Positions 26,766-36,593 of a stretch of 64,000 bases of DNA are shown here, one piece after another (the stretch's first letter is position 1; the number at the start of each line of letters is the position of its first letter). The DNA is taken from the NCBI RefSeq assembly GCF_003287275.1, contig NZ_QEVW01000014.1:124001-188000 (forward strand), written 5' to 3'. The notes under the pieces were generated by a model. The model saw only the letters and a list, made by a program, of their open reading frames with translations. It was not told the origin of the DNA and did not search any database. The position numbers and the translations under genes were made by a program. This DNA is from Paenibacillus taichungensis. GTDB lineage: Bacteria > Bacillota > Bacilli > Paenibacillales > Paenibacillaceae.

Positions 26766-27741
26766 GACTCAATGCCTCCTCATACAGAAAGCATGCAGCC
26801 CTCTGACCAGGTCCAAGCTGCTTGAGCGTCGGCATTTGCGTGGTGCATATCGACATACAGTGCTCACAACGGTCAGCAAAATGGCAGCAATCTTTTAAGG
26901 ATAGTGGATCAGGTACATGTCCGGGTATTGAATACAATTCGTCCTGCCTTTGATTGATAATTGGCTTGGAGCGTAGTAATCCTTGGGTATATGGATGTTT
27001 GGGAGATTCAAATAATTGCACAACTTCCCCCTCTTCCACTACTTTACCTGCATACATCACAACGACATAATCCGCCATTTCGGCTACAACGCCAAGGTCA
27101 TGCGTAATCATCAGAATGGAAGTTCCTGACTGGGACTTAATGTGTTGTAGCATATCCAATATCTGCGCTTGAATGGTCACATCCAGTGCGGTGGTTGGTT
27201 CATCTGCGATTAACAGTTTCGGGTTACAAGAGATGGCAATGGCAATCATAATGCGCTGCAGCATACCTCCACTCAGTTCGTGCGGATAGCTGTTTGCAAT
27301 CTGTTCCGGACGTGAAATACCAACTTCGGAGATAAGTTCAACCGCTCGTGCGCGAGCCTGCTTTTTACTCATTTTCAAGTGTACAATCAGCGGCTCCATC
27401 AATTGCTCACCGATCTTAAGCACGGGATTCAACGAGGACATCGGTTCCTGAAAGATCATGGATATATCGTTGCCCCGGATGGCACGTAATGAGGATTTAC
27501 TTTCACGGAGCAGATCCCGTCCACCAAAACGGATTGCACCGCCTACCACCTTGCCTGCCGGTTCCTCGATCAAACCCATAATCGACATGGCGGTTACACT
27601 TTTGCCGCAGCCCGATTCACCAACGATACACACCGTCTCCCCTTCTCGTACATTCAGGCTTACGCCGTCCACGGCTTTGACATGGCCTTCTTCCGAGTAA
27701 AAATGAGTCTCCAATTGTTCAATTTCAATCATATTTTGCAT
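26758..27741 (-). CDS. Oligopeptide/dipeptide ABC transporter ATP-binding protein (OppD/DppD type)
   Basis: A 327-aa ABC ATPase with Walker [11 protein letters not shown], signature ELSGGMLQR, Walker [13 protein letters not shown], the H-loop MITHDLG and the C-terminal oligopeptide extension ([10 protein letters not shown], then cysteines in [11 protein letters not shown]). Partner of the following OppF-type ATPase. It begins 9 nt after the permease stop. An alternative in-frame ATG lies three codons in. Confidence 0.9.
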   Translation of the reverse strand: MQNMIEIEQLETHFYSEEGHVKAVDGVSLNVREGETVCIVGESGCGKSVTAMSIMGLIEEPAGKVVGGAIRFGGRDLLRESKSSLRAIRGNDISMIFQEPMSSLNPVLKIGEQLMEPLIVHLKMSKKQARARAVELISEVGISRPEQIANSYPHELSGGMLQRIMIAIAISCNPKLLIADEPTTALDVTIQAQILDMLQHIKSQSGTSILMITHDLGVVAEMADYVVVMYAGKVVEEGEVVQLFESPKHPYTQGLLRSKPIINQRQDELYSIPGHVPDPLSLKDCCHFADRCEHCMSICTTQMPTLKQLGPGQRAACFLYEEALSHV

Positions 27742-27750
27742 GAGGCGTGC

Positions 27751-28692
27751 TCACCTTCTCTTCTGTTTGGGATCTAATACGTCTCGAAGTCCATCACCAA
27801 ATATGTTAATGGCAATAACGGTCACGAAAATGGACAGCCCTGGCGGAATCCATAACCACGGATGCTGCTGAAAATCAATCATGTTGTTGGCCGCATCGAT
27901 CATATTGCCCCATGTAGGCGTTGGCGGCATGACACCCAGTCCAAAAAAGCTGAGTACCGATTCGCTGAGAATGGACCCTCCGATATTCAGAGTCGCCATG
28001 ACGATGAGAAGTGGAACGATATTGGGCAAAAGATGATGAAACAGTTTGCGACGGTCACGCAGGCCAAGAACAACTGCAGCCTGCATGAATTCCCGCTCCC
28101 GCAAGCTCAACATCTGTCCTCGCACCATTCGGGCCATACCAGGCCAGTTGACAAAGCTGAGCATCAGCATGACGATATACATTCTGGAATCCGGCGGAAC
28201 TTTCCAATCCGATAACAACGCGCCGAAAATGAACAGCAGCGGCAGTCCCGGGATTGTAAGCAGCAAATCGGCAATCCGCATAATGACCTGATCAACAATG
28301 CCGCGATAATATCCGGCGATGGCTCCAAGCAAGGAGCCGATAAATACGGATAGAACCATGGAAGCCAAACCAACAGTGAGCGAGATACGACCTGCCATCA
28401 GCACACGGGTAAGCACATCCCTGCCGAGCGCATCCGTACCAAGCCAGTGATGAATGCCAGGACCTTGTTTCATCGCTGTCATATTGATCTTGTTATCGGT
28501 ATATGGTGAGAACAGCGGTCCAATGAAACAAGCTACAAACATCAACAAAACCACGATGAATCCGCCAACAGCAAGTCTGTTCTTGAGCAGTCTTTGGATC
28601 GACAATTTCCATAAAGAAGACTTGGCCGGAACCTTTAAAGGTAATGCAGCTTCTGTGGCATTTCTCGTTACAGACGATGAAGAGATTGTCAT
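27751..28692 (-). CDS. Oligopeptide ABC transporter permease (OppC/DppC type)
   Basis: A 313-aa inner membrane permease with the typical N-terminal cytoplasmic helix, a first TM segment (GGFIVVLLMFVACFIGPL), the HHWLGTDALGRDVLTR motif after it, and the EAA-loop region ALGLRDRRKLFHHLLPN-like sequence that contacts the ATPases. ATG 28692 has AAGGGGG at 8 nt; the open frame runs 25 codons further without a site. It lies 13 nt after the upstream permease gene. Confidence 0.9.
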   Translation of the reverse strand: MTISSSSVTRNATEAALPLKVPAKSSLWKLSIQRLLKNRLAVGGFIVVLLMFVACFIGPLFSPYTDNKINMTAMKQGPGIHHWLGTDALGRDVLTRVLMAGRISLTVGLASMVLSVFIGSLLGAIAGYYRGIVDQVIMRIADLLLTIPGLPLLFIFGALLSDWKVPPDSRMYIVMLMLSFVNWPGMARMVRGQMLSLREREFMQAAVVLGLRDRRKLFHHLLPNIVPLLIVMATLNIGGSILSESVLSFFGLGVMPPTPTWGNMIDAANNMIDFQQHPWLWIPPGLSIFVTVIAINIFGDGLRDVLDPKQKRR

Positions 28693-28705
28693 GTTTATAG
28701 CCCCC

Positions 28706-29662
28706 TTATTGCAAACGGACACGCGGATCTGCGATGTGATAGAGCACATCGGACAGCAGCGTTCCAATGACGGTCAGGATGGCGATAAACATCGTAAAGC
28801 CCATCAGCAGTGGATAATCCCGCAGTGAGAAGGACTGCATATATAACTGACCGATACCGGGCCAACTGAATATTTTCTCAATAATCAGTGAACCACCGAA
28901 TAAGGACGGCAGCTCGAATCCAATCAGTGTTATCGCAGGCAGCAGAGCATTGCGCAAGGCATGGGTGTATAACACTTTGCTTTCTTTTAAACCTTTGGCT
29001 CGTGCTGTCCGAATATAATCCTGCTTGATCACATCAATCATGTTGCTGCGAAAGTAACGGGTAAGTGAGCCTACCCCAAGCAGAGTCATCACAATTACAG
29101 GCAAGGTCATATGTTGAATCACCTCTTTGACATAGGCCAGACCGGTAGCATTACTTCCTGTAGTCATCATGCCGCCTGGAGGCAACCATTTTAGGTCAAC
29201 CGCCAGCAGTTTGATCAAAAACAATCCGATAAAGAAAGATGGCACGGACATGGCTGCAAATATGCCTATCATCACGAAAGTATCGAACCACGAATACTGC
29301 TTATAAGCAGCAATCACACCGATAATAACCGCGATGAACCAGGTCAGGAACGTGGTCACCGCAGCTAACAGGAATGAATTCCAGATATATTCGTTGAACA
29401 GCGCGAGCACAGGCTTTTGTTGTGCCAATGAATATCCGAAGTCCCCGTGTACAGCATTTTTCATCCAGATGAGATACCGTTCGATAACAGGCTTGTCCAG
29501 TCCATACAATTCTCGCAGCTCGGCCTTGCGCTCTGGACTCAGCTTAATGTTGCTGGAGATGTAGTCGCCAGGGGTAAGTGCATACAGGCTGAATATCAGA
29601 ACGGAAGCGGCCAGCAAAATAAGAACCATGTATGTCATCCGTTTCACAATGTAAGTGCTCAT
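28706..29662 (-). CDS. Oligopeptide ABC transporter permease (OppB/DppB type)
   Basis: A 318-aa permease with six predicted TM helices: YMVLILLAASVLIFSLYAL near the start, GDFGYSL in the first periplasmic loop, the EAA loop TARAKGLKESKVLYTHALRN and the terminal LSDVLYHIADPRVRL typical of OppB. AAGGAG lies 7 nt before ATG 29662. A stem-loop separates it from the binding-protein gene. Confidence 0.9.
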   Translation of the reverse strand: MSTYIVKRMTYMVLILLAASVLIFSLYALTPGDYISSNIKLSPERKAELRELYGLDKPVIERYLIWMKNAVHGDFGYSLAQQKPVLALFNEYIWNSFLLAAVTTFLTWFIAVIIGVIAAYKQYSWFDTFVMIGIFAAMSVPSFFIGLFLIKLLAVDLKWLPPGGMMTTGSNATGLAYVKEVIQHMTLPVIVMTLLGVGSLTRYFRSNMIDVIKQDYIRTARAKGLKESKVLYTHALRNALLPAITLIGFELPSLFGGSLIIEKIFSWPGIGQLYMQSFSLRDYPLLMGFTMFIAILTVIGTLLSDVLYHIADPRVRLQ

Positions 29663-29681
29663 ATCAGGCTCCTTATCAATG

Positions 29682-29719
29682 CGTCCCCTGCATCTGCGAC
29701 ATCGCAAACACAAGGGACG
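29682..29719 (-). promoter_or_regulatory. Stem-loop between binding-protein and permease genes
   Basis: CGTCCC pairs with GGGACG and TGCGA with TCGCA, making a long interrupted hairpin without a following T-run, just before the oppB binding site. Such intergenic hairpins often protect the binding-protein mRNA and lower distal expression. Confidence 0.5.
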
Positions 29720-29763
29720 TTTTGTTTATTTCGGTATTGATGTTACTTGATTCATAAAACCGC

Positions 29764-31488
29764 TTATTTCAAAGACCATTCCGGCAAGCTGGTTGCAATC
29801 CCGCGGTATGGACTGACAGAGAGCCCATCGATCCGACCGTTATAGGCGTAGACTGTTTTTTTGTAACTGGTGAAAATGACAGGCAGCTCATCATTGAGCA
29901 ATTGGTACAGCTCTTTGTATACTGCCTTACGCTCCTCAATGTCAGTCGTAGCCAGTCCTTTGTTGTACAGCTCTTTCACTTTGGGATTGTCGTACCCTTT
30001 CAGCTCACCATCTACAAATTGCAGCACACCGTCTGAAGGATCTGTTAACATCGGGGTGGAGAAGGAAGCCAAGTCGTAATCTCCGCCCTCCACTTTGGAT
30101 ACAAGTGAGTTGAAATCGGCAAACACTTCAGGCTGGAACTGCACACCAATCGCTTCGAAGTTTTCTTTGGCTACAGCAATGAAGATATCCGTGGCCGGAC
30201 TTTTCGTTCCGAGGAAATGCAGGGACAACTTCTTCCCGTTTTTCTCGCGGATGCCATCCGCTTCAGGCACCCACCCTGCATCATCCAACAATTGATTCGC
30301 TTTGTCCGGATCATAGGCGTATGGATTAATGCCGTCTTCCGTATAAGACCATGAAATTGGTGAAGTCGGAATGTTGGCAACAGCGCCTGCCCCTTGGTTG
30401 GCGTCCACATAGATGGACTGACGATCCAGGCCATAGGTAATGGCTTGCCGTACTTCTTTTTCCTGAAGTTGTTCATGCTCCAGATTAAGCTGTAAATATC
30501 CGTATGTACTTGGTGTGTAAGGCAGAAGGTTGAGGTATGGGATGTTTTTCAGCTTATCAATATTCTCCTGGGTAGCCGTGAACGAAGTGAAGTCGATCTC
30601 TCCGGTCTCAATAAACTGCCAGGTGTCTCCTTCCGATGTTTTATATATGAAGTGCTCCGTTTTCGGCTTGCCCTTGTAGTAGAATTCGTTGGCAACGAAT
30701 CGTACTTCCTGACCCGGAATGAACTTTTCAAGTTTGTAAGGGCCATTGCCTACAGGTGCTGCATGAAGATTTTTAATGTATTCAAGCTTTCCAAATTGAT
30801 AGTCTTTGCCGTAGTAGGCTTTGGACAACACCTCTGAGCCCAATGTAAGCAGAGCAGTTGCGTTTGGTTGTTCCAGCGTGACCGAGATCGTTAACGGATC
30901 AATGACTTGAATACCCTCAATGTGATCTGCCTTTCCTTCGGTATACGCTTTGCCGCCTTTTACCTTGGTGGAGAAAATATCAAATCCCCCGTCATACGAC
31001 TTATCATGCAGAATGGTCCATGTAAAAGCGACATCCTCTGCGGTGAGCGGCGAGCCGTCACTGAACTTGGAATCTTTTCTCAGATGAAACGTGTATGTAC
31101 GCTGATCCTCGGATACATCCCAGCTTTCAGCGAGATCAGGAACAGGTAAACCTTTCTCATCTACGGTCACTAGTGAAGCAAATAACAATGAAGCAACGTT
31201 GCCATCATATCCACTCTGATGGAAGTACGGTGTGAAAGCCCCACTGGGATCCGTAAGTCCCACAATCACCGTATCCGTTCGTTTTTTTGCCGTCTCAGGT
31301 AATTGATTCAGGTCCGTTGCCTGAAAGGGTGCATCCAGTGCTACTGAAACCGGAGTCGCTTGTGTGCCCGAATTTGTTGTCCCGCTTCCAGCAGTAGTAG
31401 TCTCTGCTCCCCCACCTCCAGCACATGCCGATAACACAATCGCACTACTGATGATTAACGATGCCACAGATAAACCTTTCATTCTCAT
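29764..31488 (-). CDS. Peptide-binding lipoprotein of an ABC transporter (SBP family 5)
   Basis: A 574-aa extracytoplasmic solute-binding protein. It has a lipoprotein signal peptide with lipobox LSAC (lipidated cysteine about residue 22), a serine/threonine/glycine linker, then a family 5 domain. Typical pieces are PDLAESWDVSEDQRTYTFHLRKD, DGSPLTAEDVAFTW, and AITYGLDRQSIY. The start at 31488 has GGGAGG at 5 nt. The first gene of a five-gene importer operon; the ligand is most likely oligopeptides or dipeptides, but some members bind nickel or sugars. Confidence 0.88.
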   Translation of the reverse strand: MRMKGLSVASLIISSAIVLSACAGGGGAETTTAGSGTTNSGTQATPVSVALDAPFQATDLNQLPETAKKRTDTVIVGLTDPSGAFTPYFHQSGYDGNVASLLFASLVTVDEKGLPVPDLAESWDVSEDQRTYTFHLRKDSKFSDGSPLTAEDVAFTWTILHDKSYDGGFDIFSTKVKGGKAYTEGKADHIEGIQVIDPLTISVTLEQPNATALLTLGSEVLSKAYYGKDYQFGKLEYIKNLHAAPVGNGPYKLEKFIPGQEVRFVANEFYYKGKPKTEHFIYKTSEGDTWQFIETGEIDFTSFTATQENIDKLKNIPYLNLLPYTPSTYGYLQLNLEHEQLQEKEVRQAITYGLDRQSIYVDANQGAGAVANIPTSPISWSYTEDGINPYAYDPDKANQLLDDAGWVPEADGIREKNGKKLSLHFLGTKSPATDIFIAVAKENFEAIGVQFQPEVFADFNSLVSKVEGGDYDLASFSTPMLTDPSDGVLQFVDGELKGYDNPKVKELYNKGLATTDIEERKAVYKELYQLLNDELPVIFTSYKKTVYAYNGRIDGLSVSPYRGIATSLPEWSLK

Positions 31489-31700
31489 AAAATCCTCCCC
31501 AATTCGTAAATAATCCATATTTTTCTCGCTCAGCCGTTCCTAATTCCCGAGTAATCCAGAATATATATAATTCCTATGAAATTAGTAAGGTATAAGTTCG
31601 ATAAGCCCTATTATAAGAACCGCATTTGGTTCTGTAAATAGAGAACCACAAAAAAATATTTATATTAAACCCATTAATATCCACTTTAAAGCGATAAAAT

Positions 31701-31763
31701 AGCCGTATGTTTTGCGCGGATTTCCTGAATAAATTTCAGTTCGGCCACAACAAACATACGGCT
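31701..31763 (-). terminator. Inverted repeat, probable terminator after the ArsR-type gene
   Basis: Perfect 12-bp arms AGCCGTATGTTT/AAACATACGGCT with a 39-nt loop, then ATTTTAT on the minus strand. The U-run is poor. It lies in the 321-bp gap between 31489 and 31809, which otherwise holds the AT-rich promoter region of the importer operon. Confidence 0.45.
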
Positions 31764-31809
31764 GTATCGAGGGAATACTTTTTTTCTAAAAACCACATTT
31801 TGATAAACG

Positions 31810-32718
31810 TTATTGCTCCAAATAATTCATGACATTCGGTAAAATTTGCTCCAGTGCATGAACACGAAGTGAATACTCAACCAGGCTCTCTCCTTCAAAA
31901 TGCGCATAGACCAACCCTGCTCCACGAAGCTTGGACAGATGGTCATGAGTAATCCCTTTGGAAAGCTTCAAGTGACGAACAATTTCGATGAACGAACGTG
32001 GTCCCTGATGCAGAAAACGCATGATTTTCAGTCTATTCTTCTCTCCCAAGCTGCGAATCACACGCAAATGATGGGTCGGAATATATTCCTGGTCTCCCAT
32101 ATACAATCTGGAGGAATAATGGCACAACAGAGTATCCCCAAAATGCAGGATGACATTTAGGGGCTGAAAATGAAATTGTGGCACAAGCAGCAGTCTATCC
32201 AGCCCCTTCATGTCCCGGAACATCAACCCGTTGGTCGCATCATCCAGTACCTCTTTCTGGGGAGATTGATTTAACTGTTCCTTACAGTTCAGAACCTCCT
32301 GGCGCAGGTGTTGTAGGATTACGGGATCCAACAAGCGAAAATATTGCTCATTCCAGCCCGTTAGGACATAGGTCATATTGGTCTGGAAAGCAGCGATATC
32401 ATCCGTATACGGGAAACTGTACCGACTAAAAATGTCATGAAGGTCAAGTACTGTTCGTTGGCTGAACCATTCAATAAAATCCTCTGGCTCCTCAGCTTCC
32501 ACTCGCAAACAGACAAGCAGATACATCCATTTCCAATCATCATTCACGTTCATCTCTTGCAAGACAGCAGCAAGCTCAGGGGTTAGCTGCCTTTCTGTTT
32601 CTTGCGCCCAGGCTATGGATAAATCAATCTTTTTATGCGATTTTCGGCAAATATATGTATGCAAACTGGCCATGAATTCAAATACAGGCGTAAATCCAAC
32701 CTCAATGCGATAGCTCAA
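31810..32718 (-). CDS. ArsR-type winged-helix transcriptional regulator
   Basis: A 302-aa protein. The C-terminal third holds an ArsR-like winged helix (LRVIRSLGEKNRLKIMRFLHQG, IVRHLKLSKGITHDHLSKLRGAGLV). The N-terminal ~200 residues resemble the effector region of large Bacillales ArsR-like regulators starting SYRIEVGFTPVFEF. TTG 32718 is favoured as start (AGGAG at 9 nt); TTG 32724 abuts the site. It lies upstream of the peptide importer in the same direction and may control it, but no operator is evident. Confidence 0.75.
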   Translation of the reverse strand: MSYRIEVGFTPVFEFMASLHTYICRKSHKKIDLSIAWAQETERQLTPELAAVLQEMNVNDDWKWMYLLVCLRVEAEEPEDFIEWFSQRTVLDLHDIFSRYSFPYTDDIAAFQTNMTYVLTGWNEQYFRLLDPVILQHLRQEVLNCKEQLNQSPQKEVLDDATNGLMFRDMKGLDRLLLVPQFHFQPLNVILHFGDTLLCHYSSRLYMGDQEYIPTHHLRVIRSLGEKNRLKIMRFLHQGPRSFIEIVRHLKLSKGITHDHLSKLRGAGLVYAHFEGESLVEYSLRVHALEQILPNVMNYLEQ

Positions 32719-32795
32719 TCTCAACCTCTCCTATCTTGCAAAGTCGTTCCATTATACCCTGTTTGCAGCCGTGCATGCTACGATTATAGGGTAAA

Positions 32796-32832
32796 CAAAA
32801 AGCCGCACAGTGGAATCATCCACCGTACGGCC
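32796..32832 (-). terminator. Terminator after the CNNM/CBS protein gene
   Basis: GCCG..CGGTGGA pairs with TCCACTG..CGGC, followed on the minus strand by TTTTTG; 45 nt after the stop. Confidence 0.82.
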
Positions 32833-32877
32833 TCCCTATAGACCGGGATCACCTGTCTCCAAAAATAATACTTTGGA

Positions 32878-34194
32878 TTAGGCGCCCTCGCCTTCAACCA
32901 TCAGATCAAGCTTAATCACATTCACACGTGAAATCCGCTTATGCTCGGTCTCTTGAATTACAAAGACATATCCATCATACTCTACCGACTGCCCTACTTC
33001 GGGTGGGATGGTCTCTACTCTGGAGTATAACCAACCACCAATCGTATCATAATCCGCCCGGTCCATATCCAGCCCAAAGCGCTCACTTACTTCTTCAATC
33101 AGCATGAGGCCGTCAATGGAGTATTCCATCTCATCCACTTTCTCAATCGCCGGACGCTCCTGGTCAAATTCATCCTGAATCTCGCCCACGATCTCTTCCA
33201 TGATGTCTTCAAGCGTTACAAGCCCGGAGGTTCCTCCGTACTCATCAATCAGGATGGCAATCTGTGTCTTACTACGTTGCATCCGCTTGAGCAGGTCACT
33301 GATCGGAGTGGAATCGGGTACTGCGAGAATCGGCCGAATCACCGAAATGGTATCTGTAAGCTGAGATCGCATCAGGTCTTTAATGTGAATAAAACCGATA
33401 ATATGGTCTTTGTCACCGTTATAAACCGGATAACGGGTACGCATGCTTTCACTGGCAATCTCCAGATTTTCCAGCATGGACTGATTGGCATTCAGGCAGA
33501 TCATTTCCGTCCGCGGAATCATAATTTCACGGGCGGTTGTTGCCGTAAAATCAAATATATTATCAACAAGCGCCAATTCAGTATTATCAATTAAACCGCT
33601 CTTATTGCTTTCTTTCATCAGAATACGTATTTCATCTTCACTATGCGCCGAGTCATGCTCCGAGGCCGGTGCCATGCGAAACACTCTCAGCAGGCTGTTC
33701 GCCATACCATTCAATGCCCATATAAAGGGATACATTAATTTGTAAAAGAACGTAAGCAGCGCCGCAGACCATAACGTGATCGTCTCTGATTTGCGGATAG
33801 CCATCGTCTTGGGAGCAAGTTCCCCGAGTACAATATGCAAAATCGTAATAATAACAAAAGCAATCGCAATGGAGATTCCGTGTACGTATACCGGACCCAT
33901 TCCAAATGCAGTAAACATGGGCTCTAACAGATGAGCAATCGCCGGCTCTCCCAGCCACCCAAGTCCAAGTGAAGCAAGCGTTATGCCCAATTGGCACGCG
34001 GACAGATAAGCATCCAGGTTGCGTACAATATTAGAAGCATAAATCGCATTTTTATTACCCGTTTCCACTAAAGCTTCAATCCGGCTGCCACGAACTTTGA
34101 CCATCGCGAATTCTGCCGAGACAAAGAAACCATTCATCAATACAAGCAAAGCAATTAAAAATAAATTTAATATACTCGGTAAGGGGTCACTCAA
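32878..34194 (-). CDS. CNNM/CorC-type membrane protein with CBS domains (hemolysin C family)
   Basis: A 438-aa protein with an N-terminal DUF21/CNNM transmembrane domain (about 1-190; ALLVLMNGFFVSAEFAMVKVR, LGLGWLGEPA, LGELAPKTMAIRKSE), a CBS pair (about 200-330; IMIPRTEM, DEYGGTSGLVTLEDIMEEIVGEIQDE) and a C-terminal CorC/HlyC domain. Homologues such as B. subtilis YhdP and S. aureus MpfA export or balance magnesium. The likely start is TTG 34194 with weak AGGAAG; a much stronger AAGGAGGTGG lies 40 nt upstream before a tiny ORF. Monocistronic. Confidence 0.85.
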   Translation of the reverse strand: MSDPLPSILNLFLIALLVLMNGFFVSAEFAMVKVRGSRIEALVETGNKNAIYASNIVRNLDAYLSACQLGITLASLGLGWLGEPAIAHLLEPMFTAFGMGPVYVHGISIAIAFVIITILHIVLGELAPKTMAIRKSETITLWSAALLTFFYKLMYPFIWALNGMANSLLRVFRMAPASEHDSAHSEDEIRILMKESNKSGLIDNTELALVDNIFDFTATTAREIMIPRTEMICLNANQSMLENLEIASESMRTRYPVYNGDKDHIIGFIHIKDLMRSQLTDTISVIRPILAVPDSTPISDLLKRMQRSKTQIAILIDEYGGTSGLVTLEDIMEEIVGEIQDEFDQERPAIEKVDEMEYSIDGLMLIEEVSERFGLDMDRADYDTIGGWLYSRVETIPPEVGQSVEYDGYVFVIQETEHKRISRVNVIKLDLMVEGEGA

Positions 34195-34330
34195 ATTATC
34201 TTCCTATTCGCCGTCATTCTTCGGCAAATAGGTCCACCTCCTTCGAAAATGTAGGATATTTGCCATTCTGCCGCTCATATGCAGTTTCAACTTCCCAATG
34301 CGTTCACCTCCACCTTCTTCTGTCGAATAA
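34195..34330 (-). promoter_or_regulatory. Leader with mini-ORFs and hairpin before the CNNM gene
   Basis: Reading the minus strand, GGTGGAGGTG precedes a tiny ORF TTG-GGA-AGT-TGA. Further down AAGGAGGTGG precedes an 8-codon ORF (TTG start, peptide MPKNDGE, stop TAG). This second ORF covers an inverted repeat CTATT.GCCG/CGGC.AATAG, ending just before the weak AGGAAG site of the main gene. The arrangement looks like translational control by a leader peptide. Confidence 0.4.
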
Positions 34331-34572
34331 CAAGGATATGCTTCTTTTATTATATAATTCTACACTACACAGTCAATCCGTGTCCTATGACAACGAAATG
34401 ATGCATACAGGCTATTTCGTTAACAAATGTGCCGAATACGCCGTTTTTTTTACGTTTTACAAACAAATATATGCATCTTATTACTTTCGGTTTAACTTTT
34501 CTCTTACGCTCCGTTAATCATTCAGCTATATACTTCCAAATAGAACAACAAATTGATCTCGGAGGTATGTTC

Positions 34573-36429
34573 ATGAAAAGCCATCATGCTATGAAATGGA
34601 ATGCTCTACTACTCAGCGCGGCTGTTGCAATTACAGCAGTGCCTTGGCAGGTCAATGCTGAACCCGTATCTGTTCAGCAACAGACGGCCCCTGCCGCATT
34701 TACCATTTTACCTATTGACCGCGCTCAGATTCTGGCAGGCCAAAAGCTCGATTTCCGGGTTGAGCTAAACGGTGCCAAGTTGAATTCGAAAGACATTAAA
34801 ATCCAGGTTAATGGCTTGTCACCGGACAAATACTTTGGCAAGTCTGGAACGTGGACAAGCAGCACCGACCTGAGCACGGAATACACCATCCGGGATGTTG
34901 CCTTTAAAGAGAGTGATTCCATTGTGGTAACCGCCGAGACGACGGCTACAGGCAAGCGTACATATTCACGGGTCGTATACCAAGTGTTCGATCCTTCCAA
35001 AGACTCGGCAACACTGACAAACGGTGAGCAAGCCAAAAATGTCGTTCTGATGATTGGCGATGGCATGAGTGCCAATATTCGCACCGCCGCTCGTGTTGTA
35101 TCCAAGGGTATTAACGAAGGTAAATTCAAGGGTTGGCTGGAGATGGAGCAAATGGATGCCATGGGCATGGTCACCACGTCCGGTATGGATTCGATCGTCA
35201 CTGATTCCGCCAATAGTGCTTCCGCTTATGCAACTGGTCACAAAACGGCCGTCAATGCCGAGGGTGTCTACCCGGACAATACACCAGACCCATTTGACGA
35301 TCCGAAGGTGGAAAACATCGTTGAGCTGGTGAAACGGACACGTGGTATGGCTACTGGCCTTGTAACGACTGCGGATGTGACAGACGCGACACCTGCTGCG
35401 ATGGCTGTACATACACGTAAGCGCGGGGAGCAAGAAGCGATTGCCAGCATGTATCTGAATGAAGCCAATCGACCGGATGTTATTCTGGGCGGTGGTCTGG
35501 AGTGGTTCCTTCCAGCAGCTGACGGCGGAAAACGCAAAGATGGACGCAATATTGTGGAGGAGTTCAAAAAAGAAGGGTATACCTACGTTACGGATGCAAC
35601 AAATCTGGACAAGTCTGCCTCTACCAAATCTTTGCTGGGATTGTTCCGCAAAGGCAACATGAACGTATATTATGACCGGGAGTATACGCAGCCTAACAAT
35701 GCAGAAATTGTAGGCAAGGATATCGATCAGCCAACGTTGATGGAAATGACCGACACAGCTCTTCAGGTACTGGAACAGAACAAAAACGGATTTTTCCTGA
35801 TGGTCGAAGGCGCATCGATTGATAAACAGGCTCACACGATGGATTTTGAACGCTCCGTATGGGATGCCATTGAATTCGATCAAACGGTTGGTCGGGTTAA
35901 GGAATATGCGAAGAAACACCCGGATACGCTCGTTATCGTCACATCCGACCACGGTCATTCCCTTACTCTAAACGGAACGTACAACACGGAAGCCGCCAAA
36001 GGTAAATCGGGTGACGAACTCCGCGAATTGATCGGCACATATGCTGATTCCAAGTTCCCGACGTATGTGGATGCAAACGGAGATGGATTCCCGGACAATC
36101 CGGATTCCGAGTGGAAGATTGCTGTTGGTTGGGGCAATATGCCGGATAACAATGAGGATTATCTTGCTAATCCGGTGCCAATCAGCCCTACCATCCAGGA
36201 CCCTAACGTGAAAGACAAAACATGGTATATCGCTAACCCGGACAAAGACCCGGACGGAGTTCACTATACGGGTAACCTGCCTCATGATGAAGGGCAGGAA
36301 GTCCACACATTCGACGATGTGCCCATCAACGCTTCGGGACCAGGGTCCCGCTTGTTCTCTGGATATCTCGATAATACGGACGTGTTCCGCAAAATGGTAA
36401 CTGCATTGAAGTTGGATGCGTCCAAGTAG
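34573..36429 (+). CDS. Secreted alkaline phosphatase
   Basis: A 618-aa PhoA-family phosphatase. A signal peptide (residues 1-29, ending VNA) precedes a ~110-residue beta domain (ILAGQKLDFRVELNG), then the catalytic domain. D163 in LMIGDGM binds metal, S212 in TDSANSASAYATG is the nucleophile, VEGASIDKQAH and TSDHGHS supply further zinc ligands. It is longer than the E. coli enzyme because of the N-terminal domain and an insert rich in D/P near the C-terminus. ATG 34573 has GGAGG at 7 nt. No PHO box could be identified with confidence. Probably releases phosphate from esters outside the cell. Confidence 0.9.
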   Translation: MKSHHAMKWNALLLSAAVAITAVPWQVNAEPVSVQQQTAPAAFTILPIDRAQILAGQKLDFRVELNGAKLNSKDIKIQVNGLSPDKYFGKSGTWTSSTDLSTEYTIRDVAFKESDSIVVTAETTATGKRTYSRVVYQVFDPSKDSATLTNGEQAKNVVLMIGDGMSANIRTAARVVSKGINEGKFKGWLEMEQMDAMGMVTTSGMDSIVTDSANSASAYATGHKTAVNAEGVYPDNTPDPFDDPKVENIVELVKRTRGMATGLVTTADVTDATPAAMAVHTRKRGEQEAIASMYLNEANRPDVILGGGLEWFLPAADGGKRKDGRNIVEEFKKEGYTYVTDATNLDKSASTKSLLGLFRKGNMNVYYDREYTQPNNAEIVGKDIDQPTLMEMTDTALQVLEQNKNGFFLMVEGASIDKQAHTMDFERSVWDAIEFDQTVGRVKEYAKKHPDTLVIVTSDHGHSLTLNGTYNTEAAKGKSGDELRELIGTYADSKFPTYVDANGDGFPDNPDSEWKIAVGWGNMPDNNEDYLANPVPISPTIQDPNVKDKTWYIANPDKDPDGVHYTGNLPHDEGQEVHTFDDVPINASGPGSRLFSGYLDNTDVFRKMVTALKLDASK

Positions 36430-36447
36430 AATAACGGTTGAACTAAC

Positions 36448-36495
36448 AAAAGAGTATCCTAGCTCATGCTCCGGCATGGCGGGATACTCTTTTTT
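36448..36495 (+). terminator. Terminator after the alkaline phosphatase gene (bidirectional)
   Basis: AAAAGAGTATCC pairs with GGATACTCTTTT and a T6 run follows. On the minus strand it can also end the sigma-DUF1835 transcript that converges on it. Confidence 0.88.
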
Positions 36496-36593
36496 CACGA
36501 TTTTTTGGATGATGAGGATTAGTTAGCCTGTTTACTTAACACTTCTTTACTGCTTCTACTGATTTTATTTTATTTCTGATGCCATCTCATTCT

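Noticed and set aside
34966-35958. 330-aa minus-strand frame opposite the alkaline phosphatase
   Set aside because: Antisense to the catalytic domain, with no start signal.
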